From positions 6,694,198-6,758,197 of the forward strand of contig NZ_AP023355.1 of assembly GCF_016865425.1 (NCBI RefSeq): DNA of 64,000 nt, read 5' to 3'. Made by a program: the position numbers and the translations under genes. The notes beneath the pieces were generated by a model. That model was given only the letters and a program-made list of their open reading frames with translations. It was not told the origin of the DNA and did not search any database. The stretch's first letter is position 1, and each line of letters begins with the position of its first letter. The stretch is from Actinocatenispora thailandica (GTDB lineage: Bacteria > Actinomycetota > Actinomycetes > Mycobacteriales > Micromonosporaceae). Below, piece after piece: positions 1 through 9,090 of the stretch.

Positions 1-200
1 ACCAGCCTGTCCGAATCCGCCGGGATGAACCAGCCCTCCAACGCAACCCCGTCCATCGAGGGAAAGAAGACATCCTCGTACTCCAAGCCCTCCTCATCCG
101 GCCGGCGCAGCACCGGAGCGCGGCGTCCTCCGGTGGTACCCGTCGTCCACAACTGGACGAAGCTATCGAACGCCGCTTGGGTCCTTTCCTTGTCCGCCAT
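1..200 (-). CDS. alpha/beta-fold hydrolase, N-terminal fragment (runs off window)
   Basis: Reading leftward from an ATG at 200 gives about 66 residues of open frame that leave the window. The segment has a WTTGTTGGRR stretch followed by EYEDVFFPSMDG and LEGWFIPA, which is the usual amino-terminal strand pattern of actinobacterial alpha/beta hydrolases (BAAT/dienelactone-hydrolase-like). The catalytic Ser-Asp-His lie outside the window, so substrate is unknown. In-frame ATGs at 209 and 263 are possible alternative starts; a GGGGAGG sits 11 nt before the ATG at 200 and only 2 nt before that at 209, so 200 is preferred but not certain. Confidence 0.7.
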   Translation of the reverse strand, partial: MADKERTQAAFDSFVQLWTTGTTGGRRAPVLRRPDEEGLEYEDVFFPSMDGVALEGWFIPADSDRL

Positions 201-269
201 GGCGATCATCGCCTCCCCGCGCAGGTGCGCCTTGGTACTCGCCGCCAAGACGGCGGCCCACATCGCCCC

Positions 270-685
270 GGCCTTAAGACCGGTCGTACCCCTATCCCTT
301 GAGGGCAAACGGCCGGGAGGTCCCGGCGACGCACGACAGGGTCATCGGTCAGCCAGCGTCGCCTCTAGGACGATGCCGTTCCGCGCCGGATCTCTCCGCC
401 TCCCGTGCGCCGAATCGGCTCGGGCGCCTGTGGCAAACCAGCAATCGGCGCTGCCAGGCGTTGAAGCCGAGCCGAAGAGCGCCGCGAACGGCGGGGCAGC
501 CCGGCCCAGGCCCGCCAGGAGCTGCCCGGCCTCGACCTCGCACAACCCGCCAGTCGTTACATACGGCGATCGACTGTCAGCTACAGAGGGTAATTCCACA
601 TCGTGGGATATGATCTTGGGTTCGACCTACCTCGGGCACCGCTCGGGCACTGAATCGATAACCATCGAACATGAGGGTTGCTCGC
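270..685. other. non-coding stretch between hydrolase start and tRNA
   Basis: No frame on either strand has convincing coding content or a homologue I recognise. A segment at about 293-360 carries GAGGGCAAACGG, then a CCGGG/CCCGG hairpin, then GACGCA, which faintly resembles a GEMM-I riboswitch core on the plus strand; see findings. The segment is slightly less GC-rich near 560-690. Confidence 0.4.
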
Positions 686-717
686 AAAAAAGTAAAGGCC
701 CTGGTCAGGGCCTTTAC
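686..717 (-). terminator. Rho-independent terminator of tRNA-Arg
   Basis: A perfect 12-bp stem (692-703 with 706-717) with a minimal loop is followed, on the minus strand, by six T residues (686-691). It lies 17 nt beyond the 3' end of the tRNA gene and has the right polarity to end its transcript. Confidence 0.9.
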
Positions 718-733
718 GAACACGAAAACAGGG

Positions 734-806
734 TGCGCCCGGAGGGATTCGAACCCCCAACCTTCTGATCCGTAGTCAGATGCTCTATCCGTTGAGCTAC
801 GGGCGC
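734..806 (-). tRNA. tRNA-Arg (anticodon ACG)
   Basis: The minus strand folds into a full cloverleaf: acceptor GCGCCCG paired with CGGGCGC, discriminator A at 734, a D-arm with GCTCAACGGATAGAGC, an anticodon stem TCTGA/TCAGA around loop CTACGGA (anticodon ACG, read as ICG after editing), and a T-arm with TTCGAAT. CCA is not encoded. It decodes CGU/CGC/CGA arginine codons. Confidence 0.97.
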
Positions 807-1138
807 AGGCGGTGAAACCGGCCGTAACTCTAACACGGCCCTCCGGCGCCCTGTGGGGCGGTGTGGCCGGCGGCCATGCGGCCCGCCGCAGCCCGGGGAA
901 CGGCAGGTGGCACGACCGTGCCGAGCCGGGTCGTACGCGCCAGCCGAACGCCGCCGTCCGGGCCGTCGCCGCGTGTCGGTGGACCGGATGGGGCCCGGTC
1001 GGTGGAGGTCCCTGCTTGTTTCGGACAGTTCGCCGGCCGAAGACGATCATGAGGTCTAGCGTGGCCACTGTCTCATTGCTTCCAGTACGGGCGGTCCCGG
1101 GACGGCGTTGCGGGGCGGCCCGGGACAGGAGTCGAACC

Positions 1139-1429
1139 ATGGCTGGGTACGTGATCGCGCAGCTCCGTCCACCGGACCCGCTGCCGCCGGAGGTCGGGCG
1201 GTACCTGGAGCTCGTGCAGGGCACGCTCGATCCGTTCGACGGCACGTTCCTCGTGCACGGCGGCGCCCTGGAGGTACGGGAGGGCAGCTGGCCGGGCGAT
1301 GCGGTGGTGATCCGGTTCCCGGACGTCGAACGCGCCCGCGGCTGGTACGACTCGCCGGCGTACGCGGAGATTCGGCCGCTGCGCACCGACCACATCGACT
1401 GCGACGTCGTCATCGTCGAAGGCGACTGA
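1139..1429 (+). CDS. DUF1330 family protein
   Basis: A 96-residue protein beginning MAGYVIAQLRPPDP. It matches the small ferredoxin-like DUF1330 family in length and pattern: an amino-terminal YVIAQL strand, a central GGALEVREGSWPGDAVVIRFP segment, a WYDSPAYAEIRPLR helix and a final strand VVIVEGD. Family members are dimeric alpha-beta barrel proteins of unknown enzymatic role. The ATG follows an AGGAG at suitable distance; longer in-frame starts upstream give low-quality sequence. It stands alone, divergent from the tRNA. Confidence 0.88.
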   Translation: MAGYVIAQLRPPDPLPPEVGRYLELVQGTLDPFDGTFLVHGGALEVREGSWPGDAVVIRFPDVERARGWYDSPAYAEIRPLRTDHIDCDVVIVEGD

Positions 1430-2125
1430 CCCGCCGACGCACGGCCGGACGCCGCACCGTCGACGGTGGCACCCCGTGATCGAACCGCGCGCCGTCGAGG
1501 CCGACCGGCGACTGGCCGGCGACCACCGGCACACCGTCGAAAGCCGGCCGGCTGCGGCGGCGCGCATCGACGCCGTCGCCGAACGGCCCGCGCCGACGGC
1601 GACTGCCGGCGGGCTGTCGAGCCGGACCGACGTCGGACATGACACCGCCCCGCCGGCGGGGGCCGAGCGGGGCGGTGTCGAGTTCGAGCACCGGGGGGAT
1701 GGTGTCGACTACGTCATCGTGCCGGCACACACGGTCCCGGCGGAACCCCGGTATCGCCATTCTCCAAATAGTGCGTGCTCCGCCACTTCCGGTCATGTAT
1801 CGGCCCGGTTGGGACGACCGGCCCAGATCGTCGGATCCGGGTCGACCATCCGATTCCAGCCCGAGCCGTGCGGTCCCGGCCGACGGGCCGCAGCACACGC
1901 CATCCCGGCCGGCGGGGCCGCAGCTGACGCCAGTCGAGACCGATCGACGGGCCGCCACCTCTCGCCGTCCTGGAGCCGATCGACGGGCCGCAGCGCACGC
2001 CATCCGGGACCCGGCCGACGGGGCGCAGCGCACACCGTCCGGGAGCCGATCGACGGCCGTAGGTCTCGCCCTCCGAGGCCCGGTCGTGCGGCGCGGCTCA
2101 CACCCCGGGGCCGGTGCGGGGCGGC
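1430..2125. other. gene-free GC-rich stretch with imperfect repeats
   Basis: About 700 bp between convergent genes with no plausible protein. From about 1860 to 2110 it holds four to five diverged copies of a 40-50 bp unit built around CGATCGACGGGCCGCAG and CACGCCATCC. Similar unit repeats occur at several other intergenic sites in the window. Confidence 0.55.
1641..1679. terminator. strong hairpin between convergent genes, possible bidirectional terminator
   Basis: A perfect 13-bp stem, GACACCGCCCCGC (1641-1653) with GCGGGGCGGTGTC (1667-1679), around a 13-nt loop. It lies between the DUF1330 gene and the convergent hydroxyacid dehydrogenase. There is no T-tract, which is common for actinomycete terminators, so the role is inferred. 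Confidence 0.45.
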
Positions 2126-3091
2126 TCACGCCATCCGGGCGCGGTCGGCGGGGCGCAGTTCGTGTCGCAGCGGCTCGCCGCGCAGGTAGCGGGCCAGCTC
2201 GTCGAGCACCAGGTCGAGCTGCCGTCCCGCCTCGACCGGGTTGTACGCGCCGGCGTGGTGCGGGGTGAGCAGCACGTTCGGCAGCGTCCAGTACGGCGAG
2301 TCGGGCGGCAGCGGTTCCGGGTCGGTGACGTCGAGGATCGCGTCGATCCGGCCGGTACGCAGCTCGGCGAGCAGCGCGTCGTGGTCGATCAGCGCCCCGC
2401 GGGCGGTGTTGATCAGCGTCGCGCCGTCGGGCAGCAGCGCGAGCCGGCGCGCGTCGAACAGCTGCCGGGTCGCCGGGGTGGCCGGCGCGTGCAGCGACAC
2501 CACGTCGCAGTCGGCGAGCAGGTCGTCGAGTTCCCGTACGGTGACGCCGAGGTCCCGCGCGTCCGGCTCGGTGAGGTACGGGTCGGCGACGTGCACGTCG
2601 ACGTCGAACGGCGCGAGCAGCCGGGCCACCCGTCGGCCGACCCGGGAGGCGCCGACCAGACCGACGCGCTTGCCCAGGTTGCCGGCGGCGGGCACGTCGT
2701 CCCGGGCGGCCAGCGACCGCCGCCGCGCGTACCACCGGGCGGAGCGGAGCACCTGCTTGTTCGCCCACAGGATCGCGGCCAGCGCGTACTCGGCGACCGG
2801 GACCGCGCCAGCGTCGGCGGCGGTGACCACCCGGACCCCCCGGTCGAACAGCTCGTCCGGGATCAGGGTGCGCACGGTGCCTGCGGTGTGGAACACCGCC
2901 CGCAGGTTCGGCAGCTCGACCGGCAGGGACGGACCGCGCCAGCCGGTGACGAGCACCTCGGCGGCAGCGAGAGCGGCGCGGGCGGGCGGCGCGGCGAGGT
3001 CGGTGACCGGCTCGGCGGGCAGCTCCAGCAGTTCGGCCAGCCGGGCCGCGCGCGCCGGTGTCAGCAGCCACTCGTACGTGCGTCGGCTCAT
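2126..3091 (-). CDS. D-isomer-specific 2-hydroxyacid dehydrogenase
   Basis: A 321-residue NAD(P)-dependent dehydrogenase of the formate/glycerate dehydrogenase superfamily. The nucleotide-binding motif near residue 146 reads GLVGASRVGRR, a variant of GxGxxG. The catalytic set is visible: Arg in NTARGALID (about 231), Glu in DVTDPEPLP (about 259) and His in TPHHAGA (about 279). It is the last gene of a leftward group with the DUF624 and heparinase-like genes, 23 bp downstream of DUF624. In polysaccharide loci such enzymes reduce or oxidise 2-keto or 2-hydroxy sugar acids released from uronates; that specific role is inference. The ATG at 3091 sets a standard length. Confidence 0.9.
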   Translation of the reverse strand: MSRRTYEWLLTPARAARLAELLELPAEPVTDLAAPPARAALAAAEVLVTGWRGPSLPVELPNLRAVFHTAGTVRTLIPDELFDRGVRVVTAADAGAVPVAEYALAAILWANKQVLRSARWYARRRSLAARDDVPAAGNLGKRVGLVGASRVGRRVARLLAPFDVDVHVADPYLTEPDARDLGVTVRELDDLLADCDVVSLHAPATPATRQLFDARRLALLPDGATLINTARGALIDHDALLAELRTGRIDAILDVTDPEPLPPDSPYWTLPNVLLTPHHAGAYNPVEAGRQLDLVLDELARYLRGEPLRHELRPADRARMA

Positions 3092-3114
3092 CACCAGCGC
3101 CCCGCGCGGCCGGC

Positions 3115-3954
3115 TCACCGGGTACCGCGCCGCGTGCCGCGCCGGGCGGGATCGGCGGGCGCGGCGGACCGGCGTCCCGCGGGCGGATCGGGATGCACCG
3201 TCTCGCCGCGGCGCCGGGCGGGATCGGCGGGCGCGGCGGACCGGCGTCCCGCGGGCGGATCGGGATGCACCGTCTCGCCGCGGCGCCGGGCCGGATCGGC
3301 GGGCGCCGGGGCGGCCGCACGCGGCGCGGGTCGATCGTCCGCCGCCGGGTCCGGGTCGTCGTGGTCGGCGAGGTACAGCCCGTACAGCAGCGGCACGCTG
3401 GCGCCGAACAGCAGCGGCCCGACCGGGACGACCACGGTGAGGATGGTGGCGGCGACGGCGGTGGCGAGCAGGCCGAGGCCGCGGCTGGGCCGGGCGAACG
3501 CCAGCACGGCGGCGGCGCGGCGCCACGCGGCTGCGCCGTCGTTCGGGCGGCGGCCGGCGCAGACCGCGAGCGCCAGGTGGTACAGCACGGCGAGCACCGC
3601 GATGCCCACCTGGCCGGCGAACAACGCGAACGCGGCGAGGCCGGTACGGCCGGACAGGAACCAGAGGTTCGCGGCGAGCAGCAGCGCCGCCACGGTGCCG
3701 AGCGCGCTGTGCGGCAGCAGTACCCGCCGGTACCGCCGCCAGCCGCGGAACACCTCGCCGAACACCCGGGTCGTACCGTCCCGGCGCCACGCCTGCAGCC
3801 CGTACGCGGTGGCCGCGAGGGCGGGCAGCCAGGTGATGACGCCGAGGCTGAGGATGGTGCCGGCGGCGCCGGCCGCGGCCGGGTAGGCGACGTACTCCAG
3901 GGCCCGCAGCAGGCCGGTGGACCAGCGCCGCGGGGCGCGCTGCGCGGTCGCCAT
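3115..3954 (-). CDS. DUF624 (YesL-like) membrane protein with duplicated charged tail
   Basis: A 279-residue protein with about five hydrophobic segments in its first 200 residues (for example VGPLLFGASVPLLYGLYLA). The pattern and context fit DUF624/YesL proteins, which are commonly found beside sugar transport and polysaccharide utilisation genes. The last 70 residues are a low-complexity tail in which a 23-residue unit starting PADPARRRGETVHPDPP is repeated. I chose ATG 3954 because AGGGGAGG precedes it; an ATG at 4026 would overlap the upstream stop as ATGA and add 24 residues, so coupling from 4026 is the alternative. Confidence 0.75.
   Translation of the reverse strand: MATAQRAPRRWSTGLLRALEYVAYPAAAGAAGTILSLGVITWLPALAATAYGLQAWRRDGTTRVFGEVFRGWRRYRRVLLPHSALGTVAALLLAANLWFLSGRTGLAAFALFAGQVGIAVLAVLYHLALAVCAGRRPNDGAAAWRRAAAVLAFARPSRGLGLLATAVAATILTVVVPVGPLLFGASVPLLYGLYLADHDDPDPAADDRPAPRAAAPAPADPARRRGETVHPDPPAGRRSAAPADPARRRGETVHPDPPAGRRSAAPADPARRGTRRGTR
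3140..3290. repeat. 69-bp tandem duplication in the DUF624 tail
   Basis: Two almost identical 69-bp units, with a partial third, encode the repeated Pro/Arg-rich tail of the DUF624 protein. Being a multiple of three, the duplication keeps the reading frame. Confidence 0.8.
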
Positions 3955-4022
3955 CGCGCCTCCCCTGCCACCGCTCGTCCGGGCGGTGTGGACCGCCGTG
4001 CCGTGCACGGTACCGCCGATGC

Positions 4023-6161
4023 TCATGGTCGGGCCGCCGCCGGTGCCCGGTCGGCCGGAATCCGTACCGGCGCGCCGTCTGCCCCGGTCAGCACCGCGAC
4101 GACGGTGTCCGGCCGGTCCGCTGGCCGGTCGGCGCCGGGGAACAGCAGCACGGTCTCGGGCCCGAACCGGACCCCCACGCCACCCGCGCCGGGCTGGTCC
4201 GGCGCACCGGGATCGCCACCCGCGCCGGGCCGGTCCGGCGCACCGGGATCGCCACCCGCGCCGAGCCGGGCCCGCGCACCGGGCTCGCCACCCTGGTCCG
4301 GCCAGCCCTGCGCACCGGGATCGTCACCGGCGCCGGGCCGGTCCGGCGCACCAGGATCGTCGGGGCGAAGGTGCCCGGCGAGCCGGGTGACCAGGGGTGG
4401 TTCCGGGGTCAGCGCCGAGGTGGGTTCCAGCACGGTGAGCAGCCGGGCGGCGGTGGCCGGCGGGGTGGTGACCCGCAGCGTACGCAGCGTGCGGGTGAGG
4501 CGCAGCTCGGGCGTGCTGGAGGTCGGGTTGGCCTCGATGACGGTGTCGACCTGTTCGATGGTGCTGCCGGCCGGCGCCCACTGCCGCACCCAGGCCTGCC
4601 CGGGCCCGGATCGCAGCCGGTACCGGCCGGGCCCGAGCGGCTCCGCCGGCCAGTCGCTGTGCAGCAGGAACGTCCACTGCCGCGGTTCGTCGGCGGCCAG
4701 TTCGTCCAGGACGACCAGCCGGCCGGCCGGGGTGAACACGACGGTGCGGTCGAGCCGCCGCACGCCGAGCGCCGGGTCGTACATCGCGGCGGACGACGCG
4801 GTGGCGTGCGCCCAGCCGCCGCCGACGTGCACGTCGCGCATCGTCGGCCGCCGCTGGTACGGGATGCCCTGGTAGACGTGGTAGCGGTCCTCGTCGGCCC
4901 AGCCGTGCCCGTCGACCAGCACGGTGTTGTGGTGTTCGGCCCGCTTCCGGTTGTTGTACCCGTCCTCCACGACCAGGTACGCGCCGTGCGACAGGTAGAC
5001 GAACGATCCGGCGTCCGGGTGGTGGTGGCCGGCGCTGAGCGTCTCCCCCGGCAGCGTGTGCGAGGTGTCCCAGGCGGTGTTGCCGCCGCCGGGTGCGGCC
5101 TTGACGCTGACCAGGGTGGCGTCCGGCTCCCAGCCGGTGCGCGCCGCGACCAGGCCCAGGTCCGGAAAGTACCTGGCGGGCTCCCCGGGCGGCTCCGGCG
5201 TGACGGTGGGATCGTAGGCGAGCAGCTCCGCGTACGCCTCGGGCAGCACGCCGGGCTTGACCCCGGAGGCGTACGCCTCCCGCCAGTACGAGTCGCGTTC
5301 GACGTGCTCGGCGAGCCACTGCGGGCGGCCGTCCCGGTAGCGGGAGGCGAGGGTGTAGTAGAGGGCGAGGCTGTGGCCGCTCCACCGGTCGTGGCAGTCG
5401 CCGTGGTCGACGATGCGCTCGAAGCCGGGTGCCGACTGGTGCAGCCGGTAGTCGAACGTGTGGGCGAGGAACCGGCAGCGCTGCCACCAGTCGATGTTCT
5501 CGGTGCGGTGCAACAGATCCAGGTAGGTGGCGAGCCACGGCACGCCGTAGCGCCAGTAGACGACACCCTCGGAGTCGGAACCGTCGGCGGGCAGCAGATC
5601 GACCACCCGGGCGAAGTTCCGCTTCGCCCGCTCCGTCCACTCCGGACGGTCGAGTGCGTACCCGGCGGTGGCCAGGCCGGCGTAGCAGATCCAGTTGTGG
5701 TTCTGCCAGTACGACGAGGACCACCAGCTGCCCTCGGTCGCCACGGCGTACTCGTACAGCCGCTCGCCCTGCAGGATCAGTTTGGCGCGCAACGCTTCCG
5801 CACGGTCGGGCGGCAGCGCGTCGCGCAGCCAGTCGTACCCGAGGGACAGCCCGTGCAGCAGCCAGCCGGCGTCCAGGTCGTGATCCGGCAGGTGCGCGCG
5901 ACCCCAGTGCGGGTAGGAGATCGCGGTTCCGATCCAGCGCCACGCCTCGTCCAGGTAGCCGGGCTGCCCGGTCAGGGTGTAGGCGAGGGCGAGGTTCGCC
6001 GCGGCTGGGCCGAAGTAGGTGATGCTGGCGCGCGGGTGCTCGGCCGGCGGCGCCTGCCCGCGGTAGCCGTCGCACTGGTCGGCGAGCCGCCGCCAGCGCG
6101 CCGCGTGGCTGCCGGTGAGGCGCGCCCGCAGGTCGTCGTTCCTGTTGTCCAGCAACAACAT
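4023..6161 (-). CDS. heparinase II/III-family polysaccharide lyase
   Basis: A 712-residue protein with the two-domain plan of heparinase II/III and related alginate/uronan lyases: an (alpha/alpha) toroid over roughly residues 20-330 (repeated W-rich helices such as WWSSSYWQNHNW) and a carboxy-terminal beta-sandwich domain. Likely active-site elements are AGHHHPDAGSF near residue 380 and AEHHNTVLVDG just after. No signal peptide is visible, so it would act in the cytoplasm or after uptake of oligosaccharides. Near residues 615-670 a Gly/Pro/Asp repeat (units like DPGAPDRPGAGG) interrupts the last sheet region. It starts 3 nt after the frameshifted heparinase-like gene, consistent with one transcript. 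Confidence 0.85.
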   Translation of the reverse strand: MLLLDNRNDDLRARLTGSHAARWRRLADQCDGYRGQAPPAEHPRASITYFGPAAANLALAYTLTGQPGYLDEAWRWIGTAISYPHWGRAHLPDHDLDAGWLLHGLSLGYDWLRDALPPDRAEALRAKLILQGERLYEYAVATEGSWWSSSYWQNHNWICYAGLATAGYALDRPEWTERAKRNFARVVDLLPADGSDSEGVVYWRYGVPWLATYLDLLHRTENIDWWQRCRFLAHTFDYRLHQSAPGFERIVDHGDCHDRWSGHSLALYYTLASRYRDGRPQWLAEHVERDSYWREAYASGVKPGVLPEAYAELLAYDPTVTPEPPGEPARYFPDLGLVAARTGWEPDATLVSVKAAPGGGNTAWDTSHTLPGETLSAGHHHPDAGSFVYLSHGAYLVVEDGYNNRKRAEHHNTVLVDGHGWADEDRYHVYQGIPYQRRPTMRDVHVGGGWAHATASSAAMYDPALGVRRLDRTVVFTPAGRLVVLDELAADEPRQWTFLLHSDWPAEPLGPGRYRLRSGPGQAWVRQWAPAGSTIEQVDTVIEANPTSSTPELRLTRTLRTLRVTTPPATAARLLTVLEPTSALTPEPPLVTRLAGHLRPDDPGAPDRPGAGDDPGAQGWPDQGGEPGARARLGAGGDPGAPDRPGAGGDPGAPDQPGAGGVGVRFGPETVLLFPGADRPADRPDTVVAVLTGADGAPVRIPADRAPAAARP

Positions 6162-6164
6162 CCG

Positions 6165-8179
6165 CTACCACCCGTGGTGTGTCGAGGTACCGTCGGTGTC
6201 GATCCGGATCCCGTCCCCGGTCACCGTCACGCCGGTCACCGTCGGCTCGCCCGCCTGGTACACCGAGACGTACCGGGTGCGCGCCGCGCGGGTGGCCAGG
6301 TCGTAGCGGGTGACCGTCCGCTGTGGATCGTCGGCCGTGCCGGGGCCGGGAGCCGCGACGAGGTTCATCGGGGTGCGGCACCGGTGCCAACCATGCAGCC
6401 CGGCGCCGCCGGACCAGTGCGTCTGCGCGCCGTCCGGCTGCTGCCGCGCGGTCACCGGTACCCCGGGGCGCAGCGCGAGCCGCAGCTCGTGCTCGCCGTC
6501 CGCGGTCACCGTCAGCACGTCCAGCAGGTACCCGGCCGCCAGTTCGACGTGCCGCACGATCCGGACCCCGGGTACGCGTCGGTGACCTCGGCGGTGACCG
6601 ATGTCGGGGTCGCGGCGACCAGCCGGCCGGTGCACTCGGCGGGCACCGCGTCGCCGACCCGGAGCACCGGGTGCGCGTCGGCGCCGGCGTAGTGCGCCCG
6701 CCACTGCGGATGCCCGTACGGGACCTGGCCGGGGTCGGGCTGCCACGCGGCACCGGTGCCGTACAGGTAGAGCGCCAGCTTGTCGTGGTGCCCGTGCGAG
6801 CCGCCGTGCGGCCCGTGATCGAGCACCGCGTGGATCCCGTTGCCGCGCAGCACGGCCAGCCCGGCATCCGGCCACCGGCGTACCGCCGGGTCGGCGCCGT
6901 GCGGGCCGCCGTGCGACGACCCGGCGCCGTGCGACGACCCGGCCCCGTTCGGTGACCCGGCCCCGTGCGACGACCCGGCCCCGTGCGACGACCCGGCGCC
7001 GTGCGACGACCCGGCCCCGTTCGGTGACCCGGCGCCGGCCGTACCGCCGGCGACCGAGGTAGCGGTGCCGGAGTCGCGGGGGGACGACGTGGCGGCGCGG
7101 CCGGCGCCGGGAGACGGGGCGGCAACGGCGGTGACGGCATCGGTCGCGGGCGAAGATCCGGTCGGGGCGCCTCGGGGCGGCCCGGTGAACCAGTCGCCGA
7201 GGTGGTCGGCGAGGCCGTCGAGGGCGGTGCCGGCCTCGACGCGGTACCAGGCGGCGACGGCGTCCAGGCTCGCTCCGGCGGTGTACCGGTCGGCCAGTGC
7301 GCACAGTTCCAGCCACTCCAGCGCGGTCAGATCCCGGACGTACGGGCCGTCGTGCAGCGCGGGCAGCCGGCCGTCGTCGGTGGCGAGGCCGGCGAGCGCG
7401 CCGATCATCGCGGTGATCCGGTCGCCGACGGCCGCCGGCAACGCGCCAGGCTCGGTGCCCCGCAACGAAAGCAGGTACGCCCGCAGCACGAAGCCGTGAT
7501 AGTAGGTGCTCGCCTCCCACTCCCAGCCGTCCGCGCGGGTGGCGGCGAGCGCGTGCGCGAGGTTGCCGTGCTCGCCGGTCAGCCAGTCCGGATCCGGCTC
7601 GGCGGCGCCGATCGCGGCCAGCGCGCCGGCCGCGGTGCCACCGGCGGCGTTGAGCCAGGCGGTGTAGTTCGAGTCGAACCTGCCCTGCCCGACGAGTTCG
7701 GCGCGGGCCTGCCGGGCGGCGTCGGCGACCGACCGCAGCAGCGGTACGGCGGCGTCGATGCCCGGGTGGCCGGCCAGCGTCCACGCGGCGTGGCCGAGAT
7801 TCACCGCCCAGATCGCGTCGCTGAGCGCCTGGTGGAACATCCGACCGGTGAGCATCCAGCTGGCCGCGTCGGCGTTGCGGTCCACGGCGAGTTCGGCGTA
7901 CCGCCGGGCGTACTCGCCGAGCAGCCGCACCGCCCGGTCCGGCGCGGTGTGCGCGAGCAGCCGGATCCGCCGCGCGCAGGCCTGGTGTGCCAGCGCCGCC
8001 CAGCCGCCGCGGACGGCGTCGGTGTCGACCCGGCAGCCGTACCGGCAGGCGGCGCCGCCGGCGGGGAACGTGCCGGTCAGCAGCGTGTCGTGGGCCAGCT
8101 CGGTGCCGTGCACGGGGCACACGTACGCGTGCCACCAGCCGCCGCGCTCGGCCGGCAGTACCACTCGGTCGTCGTCCAC
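6165..8179 (-). pseudogene. second heparinase II/III-like lyase, interrupted by a one-base frameshift
   Basis: From a GTG at 8179 the frame encodes a toroid-type lyase (WWHAYVCPVHG at the start, SNYTAWLNAAGG mid-protein) and the conserved GGSHGHHDKLALYLYG of the heparinase C-terminal domain, then stops at 6512. The protein continues perfectly in the next frame, from GVRIVRHVELAAGYLL to a stop at 6165. The break is at 6566-6572, where CCCC/GGG reads one base short of restoring VTDAYPGVRIV. Total length would be 671 residues. A Gly/Ser/His repeat (units GAGSSH and GAGSPN) of about 45 residues lies between the domains. It may be a sequencing error in a G-tract rather than a dead gene. Confidence 0.75.
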
Positions 8180-8193
8180 GGTGCTCAACTCCG

Positions 8194-8291
8194 GTTGATC
8201 ATGGTCTCTACCTTGTTGATCATGGCGTCCGCCTTGTTGATCATTGTCTTCGAAGCAAGCGCTTGCCGATCCAGATAACCCCACGATCAAC
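8194..8291. repeat. palindromic intergenic element, divergent copy with triplicated left arm
   Basis: The right-hand part (8236-8291) has arms GTTGATCATTGTCTTC and GATAACCCCACGATCAAC around a perfect 12-bp palindrome GCAAGCGCTTGC (8255-8266). The left arm start GTTGATCAT is repeated at exact 21-bp spacing at 8194, 8215 and 8236. It matches the 61-bp element found at 27695, 32243 and 40722, and lies 34 nt downstream of the SDR stop and upstream of the heparinase-like gene. The central palindrome also looks like a LacI-type operator, so a regulatory role on the lyase genes is possible. Confidence 0.75.
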
Positions 8292-8325
8292 GCGCGGGAC
8301 GGACGGGCGGGCGAGGGTGGGCGGG

Positions 8326-9090
8326 TCAGCGGGGCCAGACGCCGCCGTCGATGTCGAGCGTCTTGCCGGTGACGAAGCCGGACTCGGCGGCGGCGAGATA
8401 GACGACCGTCGCGCCGACGTCGGCGGTGGTACCGGCACGGCCGACCGGGATGCCGGCGACCATCGCCTGCTGCGCGTCGGCCGGGGTGAACGTGTCGTGG
8501 AACGCGGTGTTCGCGATGAAGCCGGGGGCGAGCGCGTTGACCGTGATGCCGTCGCCGGCGAGCTCCTTGGCCAGCCCGCGGGTGAGGCCGATCACGCCGG
8601 CCTTCGCCGCCGCGTACGCGGACGAGCCGGCGCCACCACCGTTGTGCGCGGCGAGGGAGGCCATCGTCACGATCCGACCGCGTCCCGACTCGCGCAGCGC
8701 ACCGATCGACGCCCGTACGGTCCGGAAGGTGGCGGTGAGGTTGACGTCGATGGTGGCGGCGAAGTGCTCGTCGGTCATCGTCTCGGCGGTCGCCCGGCCG
8801 ACCAGGTGGCCGGCGTTGCAGACCAGCACGTCCAGCCCGCCGAGGAACTCGATCGCCTCGGTGACCAGCCCGCTCACCTGATCGGTGGCGGTCACGTCGG
8901 CGGCGAGCGCGAGCGCCTTGCGGCCACGCTGCTCGATGCCGGCGACCGTCTCGGCGGCCGCCTCGGCGCTGTGTCCGTGGTGCACGACCACGTCGGCGCC
9001 GGCGTCGGCGAGGGCGTACGCGATGCCGCGGCCGATGCCGTGTCCGGCACCGGTGACCAGCGCGCGGGTACCCGTCAGGTCGAAGGTCAT
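8326..9090 (-). CDS. SDR-family oxidoreductase
   Basis: A 254-residue classical short-chain dehydrogenase. TGAGHGIG (residues 13-20) is the cofactor-binding glycine motif, NAG at about 91-94 stabilises the fold, and the catalytic Ser145, Tyr159 and Lys163 are present (the latter as YAAAK). The carboxy end GKTLDIDGGVWPR is typical. The ATG at 9090 sits behind GAGGA. The gene is divergent from the LacI regulator and shares operator sites with it, so it probably belongs to the polysaccharide regulon; reduction of a uronate-derived keto sugar such as DEH is a plausible but unproved reaction. Confidence 0.9.
   Translation of the reverse strand: MTFDLTGTRALVTGAGHGIGRGIAYALADAGADVVVHHGHSAEAAAETVAGIEQRGRKALALAADVTATDQVSGLVTEAIEFLGGLDVLVCNAGHLVGRATAETMTDEHFAATIDVNLTATFRTVRASIGALRESGRGRIVTMASLAAHNGGGAGSSAYAAAKAGVIGLTRGLAKELAGDGITVNALAPGFIANTAFHDTFTPADAQQAMVAGIPVGRAGTTADVGATVVYLAAAESGFVTGKTLDIDGGVWPR

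Noticed and set aside
734-806. Integration site of a mobile element at the tRNA-Arg gene
   Set aside because: No integrase, excisionase or repeated 3' tRNA segment is seen on either side in the window.
1410-3971. Very long minus-strand open frame of over 800 codons
   Set aside because: It is antisense or out of frame to the dehydrogenase and DUF624 genes and consists of Arg/Pro/Ala-rich sequence, an effect of high GC content.
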